From Armatimonadota bacterium (GTDB lineage Bacteria; Armatimonadota; HRBIN16), in the NCBI GenBank assembly GCA_026003195.1, contig BPGU01000001.1, positions 1,101,398 to 1,165,397 of the forward strand: a DNA stretch of 64,000 nucleotides, read 5' to 3'. This document shows positions 51,105-60,012 of the stretch, piece after piece. The notes beneath the pieces are model-generated. The model was not told the origin of the DNA, did not search any database, and saw only the letters and a program-made list of their open reading frames with translations. The translations under genes were made by a program, and so were the position numbers. Every line of letters starts with the position of its first letter. The stretch's first letter is position 1.

Positions 51105-52087
51105 CTACCTTTTACCCTCCAACCGTTTCAATCGCCAGTACCAGAGGACACCGATGGTGATGAGTAAAAAGGGAGAATGAATGCATCAGTGCCTCCTTTG
51201 GAGCCATCGGATGGGGCGGGAGAAGTTGGATTTGCTCTATTGCCGTCTCGCAGCGCAGGGAGTTCCTCCAGGCGGGGTAGTTGCCCTTTGAACTCGTACG
51301 CTGAGACATTACTTCCGTTTATACCCAAACGCCAATCGCTAACCCACATGGGGATGGTAAACCATTTAGGGGTTTCCTCAGAACTGGAATGTATTCTGGC
51401 AAGATGAACACGCAGTGGTTGCAAGCCTCTGCCGGTGAACTCAACCTTTGCCGGAAGCCAATTCCCCTGATGGCTCACCCATTCCACCACTGTCATCTTT
51501 TCAAGCACCTGATCTGGGGTGTTGAAATACAGATACGCCTCTGAAGGTGCGTAATTGTGTTCGGGATCTAGCAGCAAAACCATAGCTGCTCGTACCGGTA
51601 AGCCAGAAACCGGAGGAGGAAACTCCTTGTGGAGATACCCGGACACCCGAACGCGTCGCCCTTCGTACTCAATCTTTACATCGCCCGCACGGATGTCGTA
51701 GAAGCGGAGGAGGTTGATTCCCGCAACCGATGGTAGCAGAATTGAGCCGTATAGCCAGGTAAGGTTCTGCACGACAGGATTTGCACTCCATGAGCTTAGC
51801 CGCCAGATGTAAGCGTAGGGTTGTTCGGATAACAGCACAGCTTCATGCTCTACAGAGCCTGCTTGCGTTTGTACTCTCAGCCAGTATCCCTTCCCGAAAG
51901 ACGACACAATGAGATTTCGATTTATTAATGAATCTACCGACACACTCCACTCCGTACGGAATGCGCGAAGGGCCGTTTCCCTTTTGTGCAGCTGCTTCTG
52001 TACGTCTGATAGGGCTACGCTACCCTGAGCAGCACATCGCCCCGGAATCGCTGCAAAGAGGAAAAGTACTATAAGCAACTCACGCAT
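51105..52087 (-). CDS. Exported protein with C-terminal membrane anchor, LolA-like, copy 1 (S1, frameshifted)
   Basis: The signal peptide is LIVLFLFAAIPGRCAAQ. The frame runs through KRETALRAFRTEWSV, a beta-rich domain with LLDPEHNYAPSEAYLYF and VEWVSHQGNWLPAKVEF (LolA/DUF4292-like pattern), to GGTDAFILP, where it breaks at a run of five A (51166-51170). Adding one base gives FLLITIGVLWYWRLKRLEG, the same anchor as copy 2, ending at 51105; corrected length ~327. As read, the protein ends at 51128 without its anchor and might be released. GGAGGAG precedes the ATG, two bases after the ten-Cys gene. LolA-like proteins bind acyl groups; a sensor role is inference. Confidence 0.7.
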
Positions 52088-52089
52088 GT

Positions 52090-52512
52090 TTACTCTCCTC
52101 CTCCTGCCCCCCCAACTGCCTCTCTGCAGTCGGGGGTGATTTCGGTCTCGCCAGTCTTCTCACCGAGAACCCACTGATTCGTACAATAGCAGCTGCCTGC
52201 GTAGTAAACACAACCCGTGCTGTATATGTAGTAAACAGGCGTAAGACTGTAGAAGGCTACACACGTCGTGTTTGGCGGCCCCGGTACCTCGCATTGCCCC
52301 CCCAGAACCACACGCCCGCGGCAATTACTGCTGCAGGCTGGAGGCACACATCTTTTTTCTGCATTGCCAATCGGATAGGCAACGCGGACGCACCTGGACC
52401 AGATGTCGCCTGTTTGAGCGTTTGCCCTAAGTGCGGTGAAGCCGGTGTGAGCGATACCAATAACTACCCACACCGCCAGTGCCACCACCAAAGCGAACAC
52501 GTGCTGTCGCAT
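52090..52512 (-). CDS. Ten-cysteine exported small protein, copy 1
   Basis: 140 residues from ATG 52512 with AAAGGAGG nine bases upstream. The signal peptide is FALVVALAVWVVIGIAHTG to about RANAQ. The mature part has ten cysteines spaced 13-4-3-9-9-16-6-1-18, almost the same as copy 2 (11-5-3-9-7-15-7-1-17), though other residues differ widely. A CxC pair near the end and aromatic clusters (YYIYSTGC, VYYAGSC) are shared. It ends VGGAGGGE. Five disulfides and an extracytoplasmic place are likely. It is the first gene of the operon. No known family was recognised; toxin-, adhesin- or ligand-like roles are all possible. Confidence 0.75.
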   Translation of the reverse strand: MRQHVFALVVALAVWVVIGIAHTGFTALRANAQTGDIWSRCVRVAYPIGNAEKRCVPPACSSNCRGRVVLGGQCEVPGPPNTTCVAFYSLTPVYYIYSTGCVYYAGSCYCTNQWVLGEKTGETEITPDCREAVGGAGGGE

Positions 52513-52598
52513 AGTCGTCAACCTCCTTTGAATAGTTTCTGTATATATTACCGTTTCATCCCCTCCAAAGGGGACGCTTGCTTCGTACTTTCTCTCAC

Positions 52599-53798
52599 CT
52601 AATATCTGTCCGGTAAGTAAGCGTGCTGTTCACGGACAGGAAAGAGTGTTTTAAACAGGGAAACCACCGCCTCCGGTAGCGGTTCAGACAGACGGGCGCA
52701 CAGGTCTTCAGCAGGCGCAAACCCCAGTGCCAGCCGCGCCAGCATACCCTGAGGCAGGTGGACGGTATATGATGGCACCTTTTCCTCACCCATTGGGAGG
52801 TCTTCAGCCTGTTCGTGTGCCCTGAGGCTACGAACTCCATCGTCGTCCACCAGCAACGCACCCTCTCCTATCTCGGTACGAAAGACTATCCGACAGGGAG
52901 CGACTCTGCGTCCTGCCAGACGAATCAAACGATTCCATTCAGGCTCCAGTGACTGTAGCAACCGCTGTACATTCAGCACCCGCACCATCGATCCACCGTT
53001 GGCGCTGTAGTGTTGCACCAAACGGGCGTCGGTGTAACGTGCCGCGTGTGCGACAACGCTATCGGGTGGAGCAGGCAGCAGCGCTTCGCTTTTGCCCTCT
53101 TCGGCGGCTCGCCGACGACAGTGTGCCAGCAGAGCATCTGCCGCGCCGGGTGTTATCGCAATCACTTCGCCCCAGGAGAGCGCATCGGGGAACTCGCGCT
53201 CCAAAATGTCACGTACCGACCAACACCACCGTGCCCGCCAGGCATAGCCTCCCACCGCTCCCGCAGGCGACACCGCCACCCAGCATTCGTCTTGCGGATA
53301 GTTACCGGGCGTCTCCAGCAGCTTCTGCCATACCCGCGAATCGGCCGTGCGCACGACGGTGCCTGTGGCCAGCGCAGTCGCCTGCTCATACACCTTTTGC
53401 ACGTCAGGGAGGTGCTGTGGGCTAAACTCCCGAACACACCAGCCCGAAGGCAGCGGCTCGTCCCGCCTTACCCCATAGAGAAACACTCCATACTCCGGTC
53501 CTGCCGTCACGTAGCCAAAACGATGATAGAAGTCGCGGATACCATACAGCATAGTGATGGCTGCGTCTCCTGCGCTCATCTCCTCGATCGCCCGATGCAG
53601 CACCCGGCTGGCGTAGCCCTTCAGACGGTGTTCGGTTTTGGTTTCCACTCCACCAATGCCGTCCATGCGCACCGTCGCCGCCCCCACGCGGATGGTCAAC
53701 GGGATGATCCAGCACTCGCTCGCTTCCTCACCGTCTACGCTCAATACCACACGCTTTGCACCGTCTTCCTGACGGATGGTCATTTCTTCCAGAGCCAT
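52599..53798 (-). CDS. GNAT family N-acetyltransferase, Eis-like with SCP2-type C-domain
   Basis: 399 residues from ATG 53798 (MALEEMTIRQEDG) with GAGGAGGGAAG as RBS; the longer frame to 53939 crosses the promoter. The first GNAT domain has MDGIGGVETKTEHRLKGYAS (acetyl-CoA loop) and YGIRDFYHRFGYVTAGPEYG. A second acetyltransferase-like domain follows (~190-290), then an SCP2-like C-domain (EGALLVDDDGVRSL, MLARLALGFAPAEDLCARLS). This three-part layout is that of Eis proteins, which acetylate amines such as aminoglycosides or lysine side chains. The true substrate is unknown. It is a single gene ending ~90 bases before the ten-Cys operon. Confidence 0.85.
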   Translation of the reverse strand: MALEEMTIRQEDGAKRVVLSVDGEEASECWIIPLTIRVGAATVRMDGIGGVETKTEHRLKGYASRVLHRAIEEMSAGDAAITMLYGIRDFYHRFGYVTAGPEYGVFLYGVRRDEPLPSGWCVREFSPQHLPDVQKVYEQATALATGTVVRTADSRVWQKLLETPGNYPQDECWVAVSPAGAVGGYAWRARWCWSVRDILEREFPDALSWGEVIAITPGAADALLAHCRRRAAEEGKSEALLPAPPDSVVAHAARYTDARLVQHYSANGGSMVRVLNVQRLLQSLEPEWNRLIRLAGRRVAPCRIVFRTEIGEGALLVDDDGVRSLRAHEQAEDLPMGEEKVPSYTVHLPQGMLARLALGFAPAEDLCARLSEPLPEAVVSLFKTLFPVREQHAYLPDRY

Positions 53799-53831
53799 CG
53801 CTTCCCTCCTCTTTACTGAGTTGGCAACACC

Positions 53832-53860
53832 AATATAGCAAATCCCGTCGAAGATGTCCA
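53832..53860 (-). promoter_or_regulatory. Promoter of the GNAT gene
   Basis: On the minus strand TGGACA (53855-53860) and TATATT (53832-53837) are 17 bases apart, 34 bases ahead of the chosen start. The promoter lies inside the longer open frame, which supports the shorter start. Confidence 0.6.
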
Positions 53861-53974
53861 TGACTTTACAGCAACTACGCCGTACCCAACGCCTCCGATT
53901 TGCGTCATTTACCTGATGGAAAAGCAGAATCACTGCCATTTCGATTGCATGACTTTCGCCAGAGGAGGTAGTGC

Positions 53975-54172
53975 ATGAAAAGCAAACAGGTGAGTCCTGT
54001 GGTCGCTGCCGTGGTGATTGTGGTGGTGCTGCTGATTGTAGGCGTCGCCTACTGGTGGTTTGGGGGAGGCGGGGTACGCAGAACCACAGAAACCATGCAG
54101 CCGGGTGTCAGTCCCTATCCTCCCGGGTATGTTCCGGGTGGTGTCAGCGCACCATCTTCCGGTAACCGTTAA
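53975..54172 (+). CDS. Small single-pass membrane protein
   Basis: 65 residues: [20 protein letters not shown] continues as a helix to WWFGGGG, then a Pro/Gly/Ser-rich outer tail ([14 protein letters not shown]). AGAGGAGG precedes the ATG. It ends 23 bases before the pseudopilin gene and shares its strand, so the two are probably cotranscribed. Small proteins of this type often precede DUF1559 genes in this lineage, but no function is known. The composition suggests a membrane-tethered flexible linker. Confidence 0.7.
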   Translation: MKSKQVSPVVAAVVIVVVLLIVGVAYWWFGGGGVRRTTETMQPGVSPYPPGYVPGGVSAPSSGNR

Positions 54173-54195
54173 GTCTTCGCATAAGGAGGTTGAAC

Positions 54196-54957
54196 ATGCA
54201 ACGCAGAAACGCTTTCACGCTGATTGAGCTGCTGGTGGTTATCGCGATTATCGCGATACTGGCAGCTATCCTCTTCCCCGTGTTCGCTCAGGCACGGGAG
54301 AAGGCACGCGCCGCCAGCTGCAATTCCAACGTCAAGCAGCTTGCTCTGGGCATGTTGATGTACGCACAGGATTTTGATGAACGTTTCCCCGTGTGGTACA
54401 CTTACCCCGAGAACTTTCCACCACCTCGCATGTGGGAGCTGTACTCCCAGTGGTACTACAAGATTCACCCCTACCTCAAAAACGCGAGGATTTACGAGTG
54501 TCCGAGCACCAAGCGGGGACGGGACTGGTATCTCACTCAGGATGGTTGGCAGCCTCCGGGCTCCGTGCTGAGCTATGGCGCGAACGAAAGCATCATCCGC
54601 CAGATTAGCGGCGAAACCGACTTCAGTAAACAGTCGGGTGTCGACCGCCCTGCTCAGCTGGTGATGCTCGGGGACTGCTGGACACCGTGGATGCCCTACT
54701 GGGGTAGCGGTCGCGCCGCACTGCCAGACTACACGGGCGACGACCTGTGGGACCACCAGTACGACATTAACGACCCGTGGGTGCAGAACGTGTTACAGAA
54801 CATCAGCGCATACACACGACACAACATGGGCTCGAACCTCGCTTTCTGCGACGGGCACACCAAATGGTACCGCTGGGATGCCATCTGGAAGTCCCACCCC
54901 GATAACGACCGCAAAGAACCCTGGCTGAACCCCTGGATAGCCAACGCGGGCGGTTAA
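54196..54957 (+). CDS. DUF1559-type prepilin-like protein
   Basis: 253 residues from ATG 54196 (RBS AAGGAGG); TTG 54190 is not used. The prepilin motif is [18 protein letters not shown] with Glu at +5, then [20 protein letters not shown], a signature very common in Armatimonadota. The C-terminal [17 protein letters not shown] is the H-x9-DG tail. After cleavage by prepilin peptidase it stays in the membrane or a pseudopilus with the globular domain outside. Large families of these occur in Armatimonadota and Planctomycetota; most have no known role. A strong hairpin follows six bases after the stop codon. Confidence 0.92.
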   Translation: MQRRNAFTLIELLVVIAIIAILAAILFPVFAQAREKARAASCNSNVKQLALGMLMYAQDFDERFPVWYTYPENFPPPRMWELYSQWYYKIHPYLKNARIYECPSTKRGRDWYLTQDGWQPPGSVLSYGANESIIRQISGETDFSKQSGVDRPAQLVMLGDCWTPWMPYWGSGRAALPDYTGDDLWDHQYDINDPWVQNVLQNISAYTRHNMGSNLAFCDGHTKWYRWDAIWKSHPDNDRKEPWLNPWIANAGG

Positions 54958-54962
54958 ACAGC

Positions 54963-54990
54963 GGGAGGCTTCCCCACCGGGAAGCCTCCC
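54963..54990 (+). terminator. Terminator hairpin after the prepilin gene
   Basis: GGGAGGCTTCCC and GGGAAGCCTCCC form a perfect 12-base stem with loop CACC. There is no U tract, so termination may need Rho or the stem may protect the mRNA. Confidence 0.7.
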
Positions 54991-55143
54991 CGAACTGCTT
55001 GCAGGATTCTCCTCCCTAACGAGGAGAAGAGCTGTGACGCGAGGAGGCGTTACTGCACAGGCTATTCTCGTTCTGTGTAGCGCGGAAGGTGAATGCACCG
55101 AAGGGCACTCACCGTATCTAGAAACCCAGAGAGGTGACAGTGG

Positions 55144-58100
55144 ATGTTCAAATTTGCACACCATCTCGTAGTCATTGCCTTGCTTGCCTGCTTCAGCACG
55201 CTGTCTGCGGCGGCGCAAACACCCATTGCCAGCGGTTCCTTGCGCTGTCTCCCTCTTCGGGAGGGCAACCGATATGTCGGCTTTCGCCTGCAGGAAGGCA
55301 GCGCGGTGCTGGGTGACATACTCTTTCACGCCAACGGTGCACTGTACGCCACCCGCGCCCAAACACAGGCACAACAGATACTCTTCTCCGGCTTCCGCAC
55401 CGATGGCTCGTGGGAAGTGGGCGAGGATACGGTGGTCAGCGTCGGGTTTACTCAGGGCAATCCCTATCCGCAGGTCTCTTTCCGCCTCTCCGTCAAGCAG
55501 TTTGCACCCGTGGTGTGGGAAGCCACGCACGGCAAGCAGCCTGTGCACCTGTTCGCCTGCTCTCTGCCAGGCGCGCCCATCTTCCACCAGCGCGGCTGGG
55601 TGATACCGACTCCCGTCATCGACGACCATGTGATGCAAGGAGCGTTCGGCACCTCCAGCGCGACCATCGTCTCCGCCTGGTCCGCCGACTGGATGTACGC
55701 CCCCGCTATCGGAGCATACCCTATACCGGTAGTAGGTCTCTGGAAGCCGGACGAGGGCAGGTATATCGCCTACGAGTTCTTTGAACCCCGCCTGACCGAC
55801 CACAGCGAGCATAACCTGGGCAGCACCTACTGCTGGCAGTCCCGCCAGGCGAAGCAGTTTTTCTGCCTCACCCTGCCCTACGGCAAGCCCTATAACCAGC
55901 TACGCTACCCGCAGGACGGCGACCTGTTCGCCTCGCGCTTCCGCATCCTGTACCATACCAGCCTGCGTTACGAGGACGACCCCAATCTGTTCGTCAACGA
56001 CTACATCTGGCGCACCTACCGCCAGCGGCTCTCCTCCGCCCCAACGATGAACGACCTGTTGTGGTTGCCGAAACCCTATCGGCTGGAGCGGTTCCCCAAG
56101 CCCTCCCTGGGCAGATTGCTCTACCGAACGAAAGGCGACCCCTTCTCACTGGACGGCAATCTGGAGAGCTACGGTGTCGGATGGGATAGCCCTGTCGATG
56201 ACGCGTACGCCCAGAACAACCAGCAGGCTATCGCTGCACTTCGCGAAGACCTCGCGCAGCTGGCAAAGCTGGCGCAGCGGTTCACCGTCAACGGCGAAGA
56301 GTGCGTCGCCTGGCGCAAGCCGCTGGAGGGTGACTGGCGACCGCAGTTCGGCAAGGGCGTGCCCACCCTGCATAATGTCAACAACTGGCTCATTGCCCTC
56401 GCCTTCTTAGATGCCTACCGCAACGAGCGCAACGCGGAGTGGTTGCCCATCCTCGACGGCATGGTGCGCTGGAGCAAATATATCCTTTACACACGCAACT
56501 GCTATCCCGACGTGCCCGCCGCCATGTTCGCCTGGGACGCCGCGCCCATCGCCAGCTTCCTGTTCAAATATCACTTCACCTTCCGCGATGACCCGCAGCG
56601 CCAGCAGCTGGCGAACCTTGCCCTTAAGCTCGCACGCAGTTTGGTTTATCGCTGTCTGCCCATCTTCGCCTCCGACAACAACCCGAACGATGACATCGAG
56701 GCTTCCTTCTTCATGGAACCGAACTCCGGCTTGCCCTGGCTGGGGGCGGCGTGCGCCAACGAAATCTGGGAGACCGCTGTGGGCGTGCTGCTGACATACG
56801 TGCATACTGGCGACCCGGTCCTGGGGCATTACCTGCGTGGGATGATAGAACGCTTCCCCCTGCTGTTTCGTGACGAAATGTATCCCTCCGTCGCCGATTA
56901 CGGCAATGCCTTCGCCGAGCGATACGGACTGTACGATGGCGCGGAACAACCCGTGGGCACACGCAGCACCTACGGCGGTTTGTGGGGAGGTCTGGAGAAG
57001 CTCATCTACCCGGTAGCGGGCACACAGGTGCGCGTGGTATGTGGTGAGAAGGCAGCGATGGCATTCAACATCGCCGGCACGCATACCGACATCGCCGAAT
57101 ATCGCCCCGCGAGGGACGGAAACTTCGCCCTGCGCCTGAAAGGCAAACCACCTTCGGCAGATGCGGAAGGGCGATTCGATGTGGTGCTGACCTTCCCTCT
57201 TGCCGACCTGCGCGGCAAGCGAGTGTTCCTCAATGATACCGAAACGCAGGCGGTGCAGCGATTTGCCGAACGCCACGATACCTTGCTGGTGCGAGGCGTG
57301 AAGGAGGGCGATTGGATACGGATAGGAGACGTACCCATCGACGCCCCGTCCGTCACCCCGGTCATCGCCAAGCCGCGCCCGCCACAAGAGCGAGTGCCCG
57401 TGCCCGGATTTGAGGAGATTCCGCTGGCGGAACAGGCAGATGTCGCGCTCAACCTGAACTGGGATGACAATCGGAGCATGGCAGGCTTCTTTGGCGGTCT
57501 GCGCTTCCTGTGGGGAGTGCCCTTCGCTCTGGTGGAACCGACGCAAAACGAGGGAAAGGCAGCCACCCGTCAGCCGGTCCGCCTCGCTCACAGGGCGACG
57601 ATGCTCTTCGCCCTTGTTTCCGGTGAGCCTCAGGCGCAGCTCCAGCTCACCTATGCGGATGACAGCACCGAGACCGTCACCATGGAGAAAGGCGCTCCCG
57701 CCATACAGGGCTGGCCTCCTGTGTTGCAGTGGCGACTGTGGATGATAGCACACCCGCTGAAGAAGGAGCTGCGCACGGTCACTCCACAGGGATGCGCCCT
57801 GTACGCCCTGACCCTCAGCGACCTGCCCGAAGAGCAACTTCAGCCTGTGCTGGCTTCTTTGCAGGCGCGCCGGCAGGCTTATCTGGCAGAGCAACAGATG
57901 CAGAAACGCTGGCAGCAGGTCACCGACAGGCTGAAGTCACTGGGAGCGGTCGCGCTGATACCTACACCGCTGGTCTCGCCACAGGGGCATCCTCTGGTCA
58001 AAGCAATCAACCGCGCGGGGGCGTTTGGTTTGCTATACAACCTCACACCGGAGGAACTGGTCAACCTCAGCGTTTTTACGCCCACACGCTTCCCCATCGC

Positions 58101-59943
58101 GTTCTATCTGGGTGGCGAGAACTACTACCAGACCGTGCGCGAACAGGGCGACGGCGACAGGGCGATGCTGGAGTACGTGCGCAAGGGCGGAACCCTGCTG
58201 GTGTCCCCCACCCAGCCTTATCCCTTCTACTACAACGAGCGCGGAACGCCCGTAGTGTTCGCGCCCAAAATCGGGATGCCCATCAGCGGTAGTGGTGCCG
58301 AGGGGCGTGAGGACTACCTGCAAGGCAAAGAGGTGCGTGGCTGGGAGAAACCACCACAGGGCGTCTCGTTGCGCTTCGTGCGCAACCCGAAACAACAGAT
58401 TGTGACCAGCCTGCCCGAAGAGTTCCCCTTCCCCACCGACGGCGACCTGCGCTGGCGCCCGATAGTAAATCTCTGGAGCGAACAGGAGGCGCGGTACACC
58501 CCCATCCTTACGCTGAAAGATGGTGCAGGCAAAGAGTATGGCGAGGGTATTGCACTGATAGAGTTCACCAGCGGCGACCTGCGCGGCGCAAGAATCCTTT
58601 ATATCTGGCATCGCCTGATTGCCGACCCCGAACAGGCACTGAACATCTTTTCCGATGTGCTGAACTACCTGGCATCCAGCACTCCTCCTCCGCCCAAACA
58701 GGTAGTGGTGCCGCAAACCTCTGCTCCCCCTATCATCGATGGCAAGCTGGACGACGCCGCGTGGCAAAACGCGGCAACGGTGGAGCTGAAGTGGCGTTTC
58801 AACCCCGCTAATGCTCCCGCTCTGGTCGCGCTCACCCCCACCGTGCGTACCACCGCACGCCTGCTGTGGGACAGGCAGTTCCTGTACGTGGGATTCGAGT
58901 GCGAAGATGCCGATGTATGGTCCACGTACACTCAGCGTGATGCCTACGTCTGGGAAGGAGAGGCGGTAGAGGTGTACCTGGACCCTTCGGGCAAAGGGCA
59001 GAACTACAAAGAGATAGACCTCAACCCGCTAGGTGCTCTCATCGACCTGAACATCCCGGAAGCGAAGGACGGTAGCCCAGGCGATGTAGAGCAGAACACC
59101 CGATGGAACGCGACGGGATTGCGCTGGGCGACCTCTGTCAACGGTACCATCAACGAGCGCAACGACCGTGACACTGGGTGGACCGCCGAGCTGGCGATAC
59201 CGCTGCAGCAAATGCTACCAGACGGGGAACAGGTGTACGTGGGGGATGCCTGGCGTGCGCAGTTCTACCGCATCGAGCGTGCCAAAGACACCACCGATGC
59301 CACCGCCGAGTTTCAAGCGTGGTCGCCGACAGATACCTTCCATCGTCCGGAGCGGTTTGGCGTCATCGTTTTCGCCGGTTCATCCAGAAGGGTGGACTTC
59401 TCCACCTATCGCCCCGGCAGTGATGGCTCGCCTACCTTTACGGTAAACGCGGGAAGCTGGCAAATCCGGGATGGAGTGTACGAAGGCAGGAACTGCATCG
59501 AGGACGGCTGGCTGCCACGAGGCGCCAGCGTGGGGGACAACACGTGGAAAGATTACACGGTCAAGCTTCGCTACCGTCTGCTCTCTCGCGGTTCGGACTG
59601 GCGCGACGGCTTCTGGGTGGGCTTCCGCTATGGAGCAGAAGGGTGCTATGCCCTGCTGTTGACCAGCCGCGACGCCCAGCTGCACAAAGTGCCCGCGAGC
59701 GGAGAATACAACGGGGACCAGCAGAATCTAACCGCCGCTCCCTTCACACCCGATACCGAATGGCACAACCTGCTGATTCGGGCGCGTGGGGGGAAGATAG
59801 AGGTAGAACATGACGGGAAGCTACTGCTGCAGTACACCGATGAGAAGCCCCTTCCCACAGGAACAGTGGTGCTGTGTGCGCGCAAGTGGTCGGGGAGCAC
59901 GGGGGATACGGTGGTACAGATTTCGCAGTTCGAGGTGGAATAA
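55144..59943 (+). CDS. Very large secreted glycan-related protein with CBM9 domain
   Basis: 1599 residues with a signal peptide (LVVIALLACFSTLSAAA). Residues ~1-260 are beta-rich; ~320-640 look like an (alpha/alpha)6 toroid (NVNNWLIALAFLDAYRNERN, WDAAPIASFLFKYH, EPNSGLPWLGAACANEIWE), as in glycosidases and lyases; ~950-1090 resemble a glutamine amidotransferase-like fold (MLEYVRKGGTLLVSPTQPYP); ~1195-1415 is CBM9 (APPIIDGKLDDAAWQNA, FLYVGFECEDADVWS, GEAVEVYLDPSG); the last ~180 form a LamG/DUF1080-like sandwich (IEVEHDGKLLLQYTD). GAGAGGTG precedes the ATG. It probably acts on external polysaccharide, but no catalytic residues can be assigned. Confidence 0.75.
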   Translation: MFKFAHHLVVIALLACFSTLSAAAQTPIASGSLRCLPLREGNRYVGFRLQEGSAVLGDILFHANGALYATRAQTQAQQILFSGFRTDGSWEVGEDTVVSVGFTQGNPYPQVSFRLSVKQFAPVVWEATHGKQPVHLFACSLPGAPIFHQRGWVIPTPVIDDHVMQGAFGTSSATIVSAWSADWMYAPAIGAYPIPVVGLWKPDEGRYIAYEFFEPRLTDHSEHNLGSTYCWQSRQAKQFFCLTLPYGKPYNQLRYPQDGDLFASRFRILYHTSLRYEDDPNLFVNDYIWRTYRQRLSSAPTMNDLLWLPKPYRLERFPKPSLGRLLYRTKGDPFSLDGNLESYGVGWDSPVDDAYAQNNQQAIAALREDLAQLAKLAQRFTVNGEECVAWRKPLEGDWRPQFGKGVPTLHNVNNWLIALAFLDAYRNERNAEWLPILDGMVRWSKYILYTRNCYPDVPAAMFAWDAAPIASFLFKYHFTFRDDPQRQQLANLALKLARSLVYRCLPIFASDNNPNDDIEASFFMEPNSGLPWLGAACANEIWETAVGVLLTYVHTGDPVLGHYLRGMIERFPLLFRDEMYPSVADYGNAFAERYGLYDGAEQPVGTRSTYGGLWGGLEKLIYPVAGTQVRVVCGEKAAMAFNIAGTHTDIAEYRPARDGNFALRLKGKPPSADAEGRFDVVLTFPLADLRGKRVFLNDTETQAVQRFAERHDTLLVRGVKEGDWIRIGDVPIDAPSVTPVIAKPRPPQERVPVPGFEEIPLAEQADVALNLNWDDNRSMAGFFGGLRFLWGVPFALVEPTQNEGKAATRQPVRLAHRATMLFALVSGEPQAQLQLTYADDSTETVTMEKGAPAIQGWPPVLQWRLWMIAHPLKKELRTVTPQGCALYALTLSDLPEEQLQPVLASLQARRQAYLAEQQMQKRWQQVTDRLKSLGAVALIPTPLVSPQGHPLVKAINRAGAFGLLYNLTPEELVNLSVFTPTRFPIAFYLGGENYYQTVREQGDGDRAMLEYVRKGGTLLVSPTQPYPFYYNERGTPVVFAPKIGMPISGSGAEGREDYLQGKEVRGWEKPPQGVSLRFVRNPKQQIVTSLPEEFPFPTDGDLRWRPIVNLWSEQEARYTPILTLKDGAGKEYGEGIALIEFTSGDLRGARILYIWHRLIADPEQALNIFSDVLNYLASSTPPPPKQVVVPQTSAPPIIDGKLDDAAWQNAATVELKWRFNPANAPALVALTPTVRTTARLLWDRQFLYVGFECEDADVWSTYTQRDAYVWEGEAVEVYLDPSGKGQNYKEIDLNPLGALIDLNIPEAKDGSPGDVEQNTRWNATGLRWATSVNGTINERNDRDTGWTAELAIPLQQMLPDGEQVYVGDAWRAQFYRIERAKDTTDATAEFQAWSPTDTFHRPERFGVIVFAGSSRRVDFSTYRPGSDGSPTFTVNAGSWQIRDGVYEGRNCIEDGWLPRGASVGDNTWKDYTVKLRYRLLSRGSDWRDGFWVGFRYGAEGCYALLLTSRDAQLHKVPASGEYNGDQQNLTAAPFTPDTEWHNLLIRARGGKIEVEHDGKLLLQYTDEKPLPTGTVVLCARKWSGSTGDTVVQISQFEVE

Positions 59944-59947
59944 GCAC

Positions 59948-59977
59948 GCACCGCCTCCAGTCTGCAGGAGGCGGTGC
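59948..59977. terminator. Bidirectional terminator hairpin
   Basis: GCACCGCCTCC and GGAGGCGGTGC form an 11-base perfect stem with an 8-base loop between the convergent 1599-residue and DUF5658 genes; TATATGTTG follows on the plus strand. Confidence 0.7.
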
Positions 59978-60012
59978 TATATGTTGCACTCTTTATCGTT
60001 CCCGATGCCGGT

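Noticed and set aside
56407-57894. 495-codon minus-strand frame
   Set aside because: Lies wholly inside the 1599-residue gene and shows no motif or RBS.
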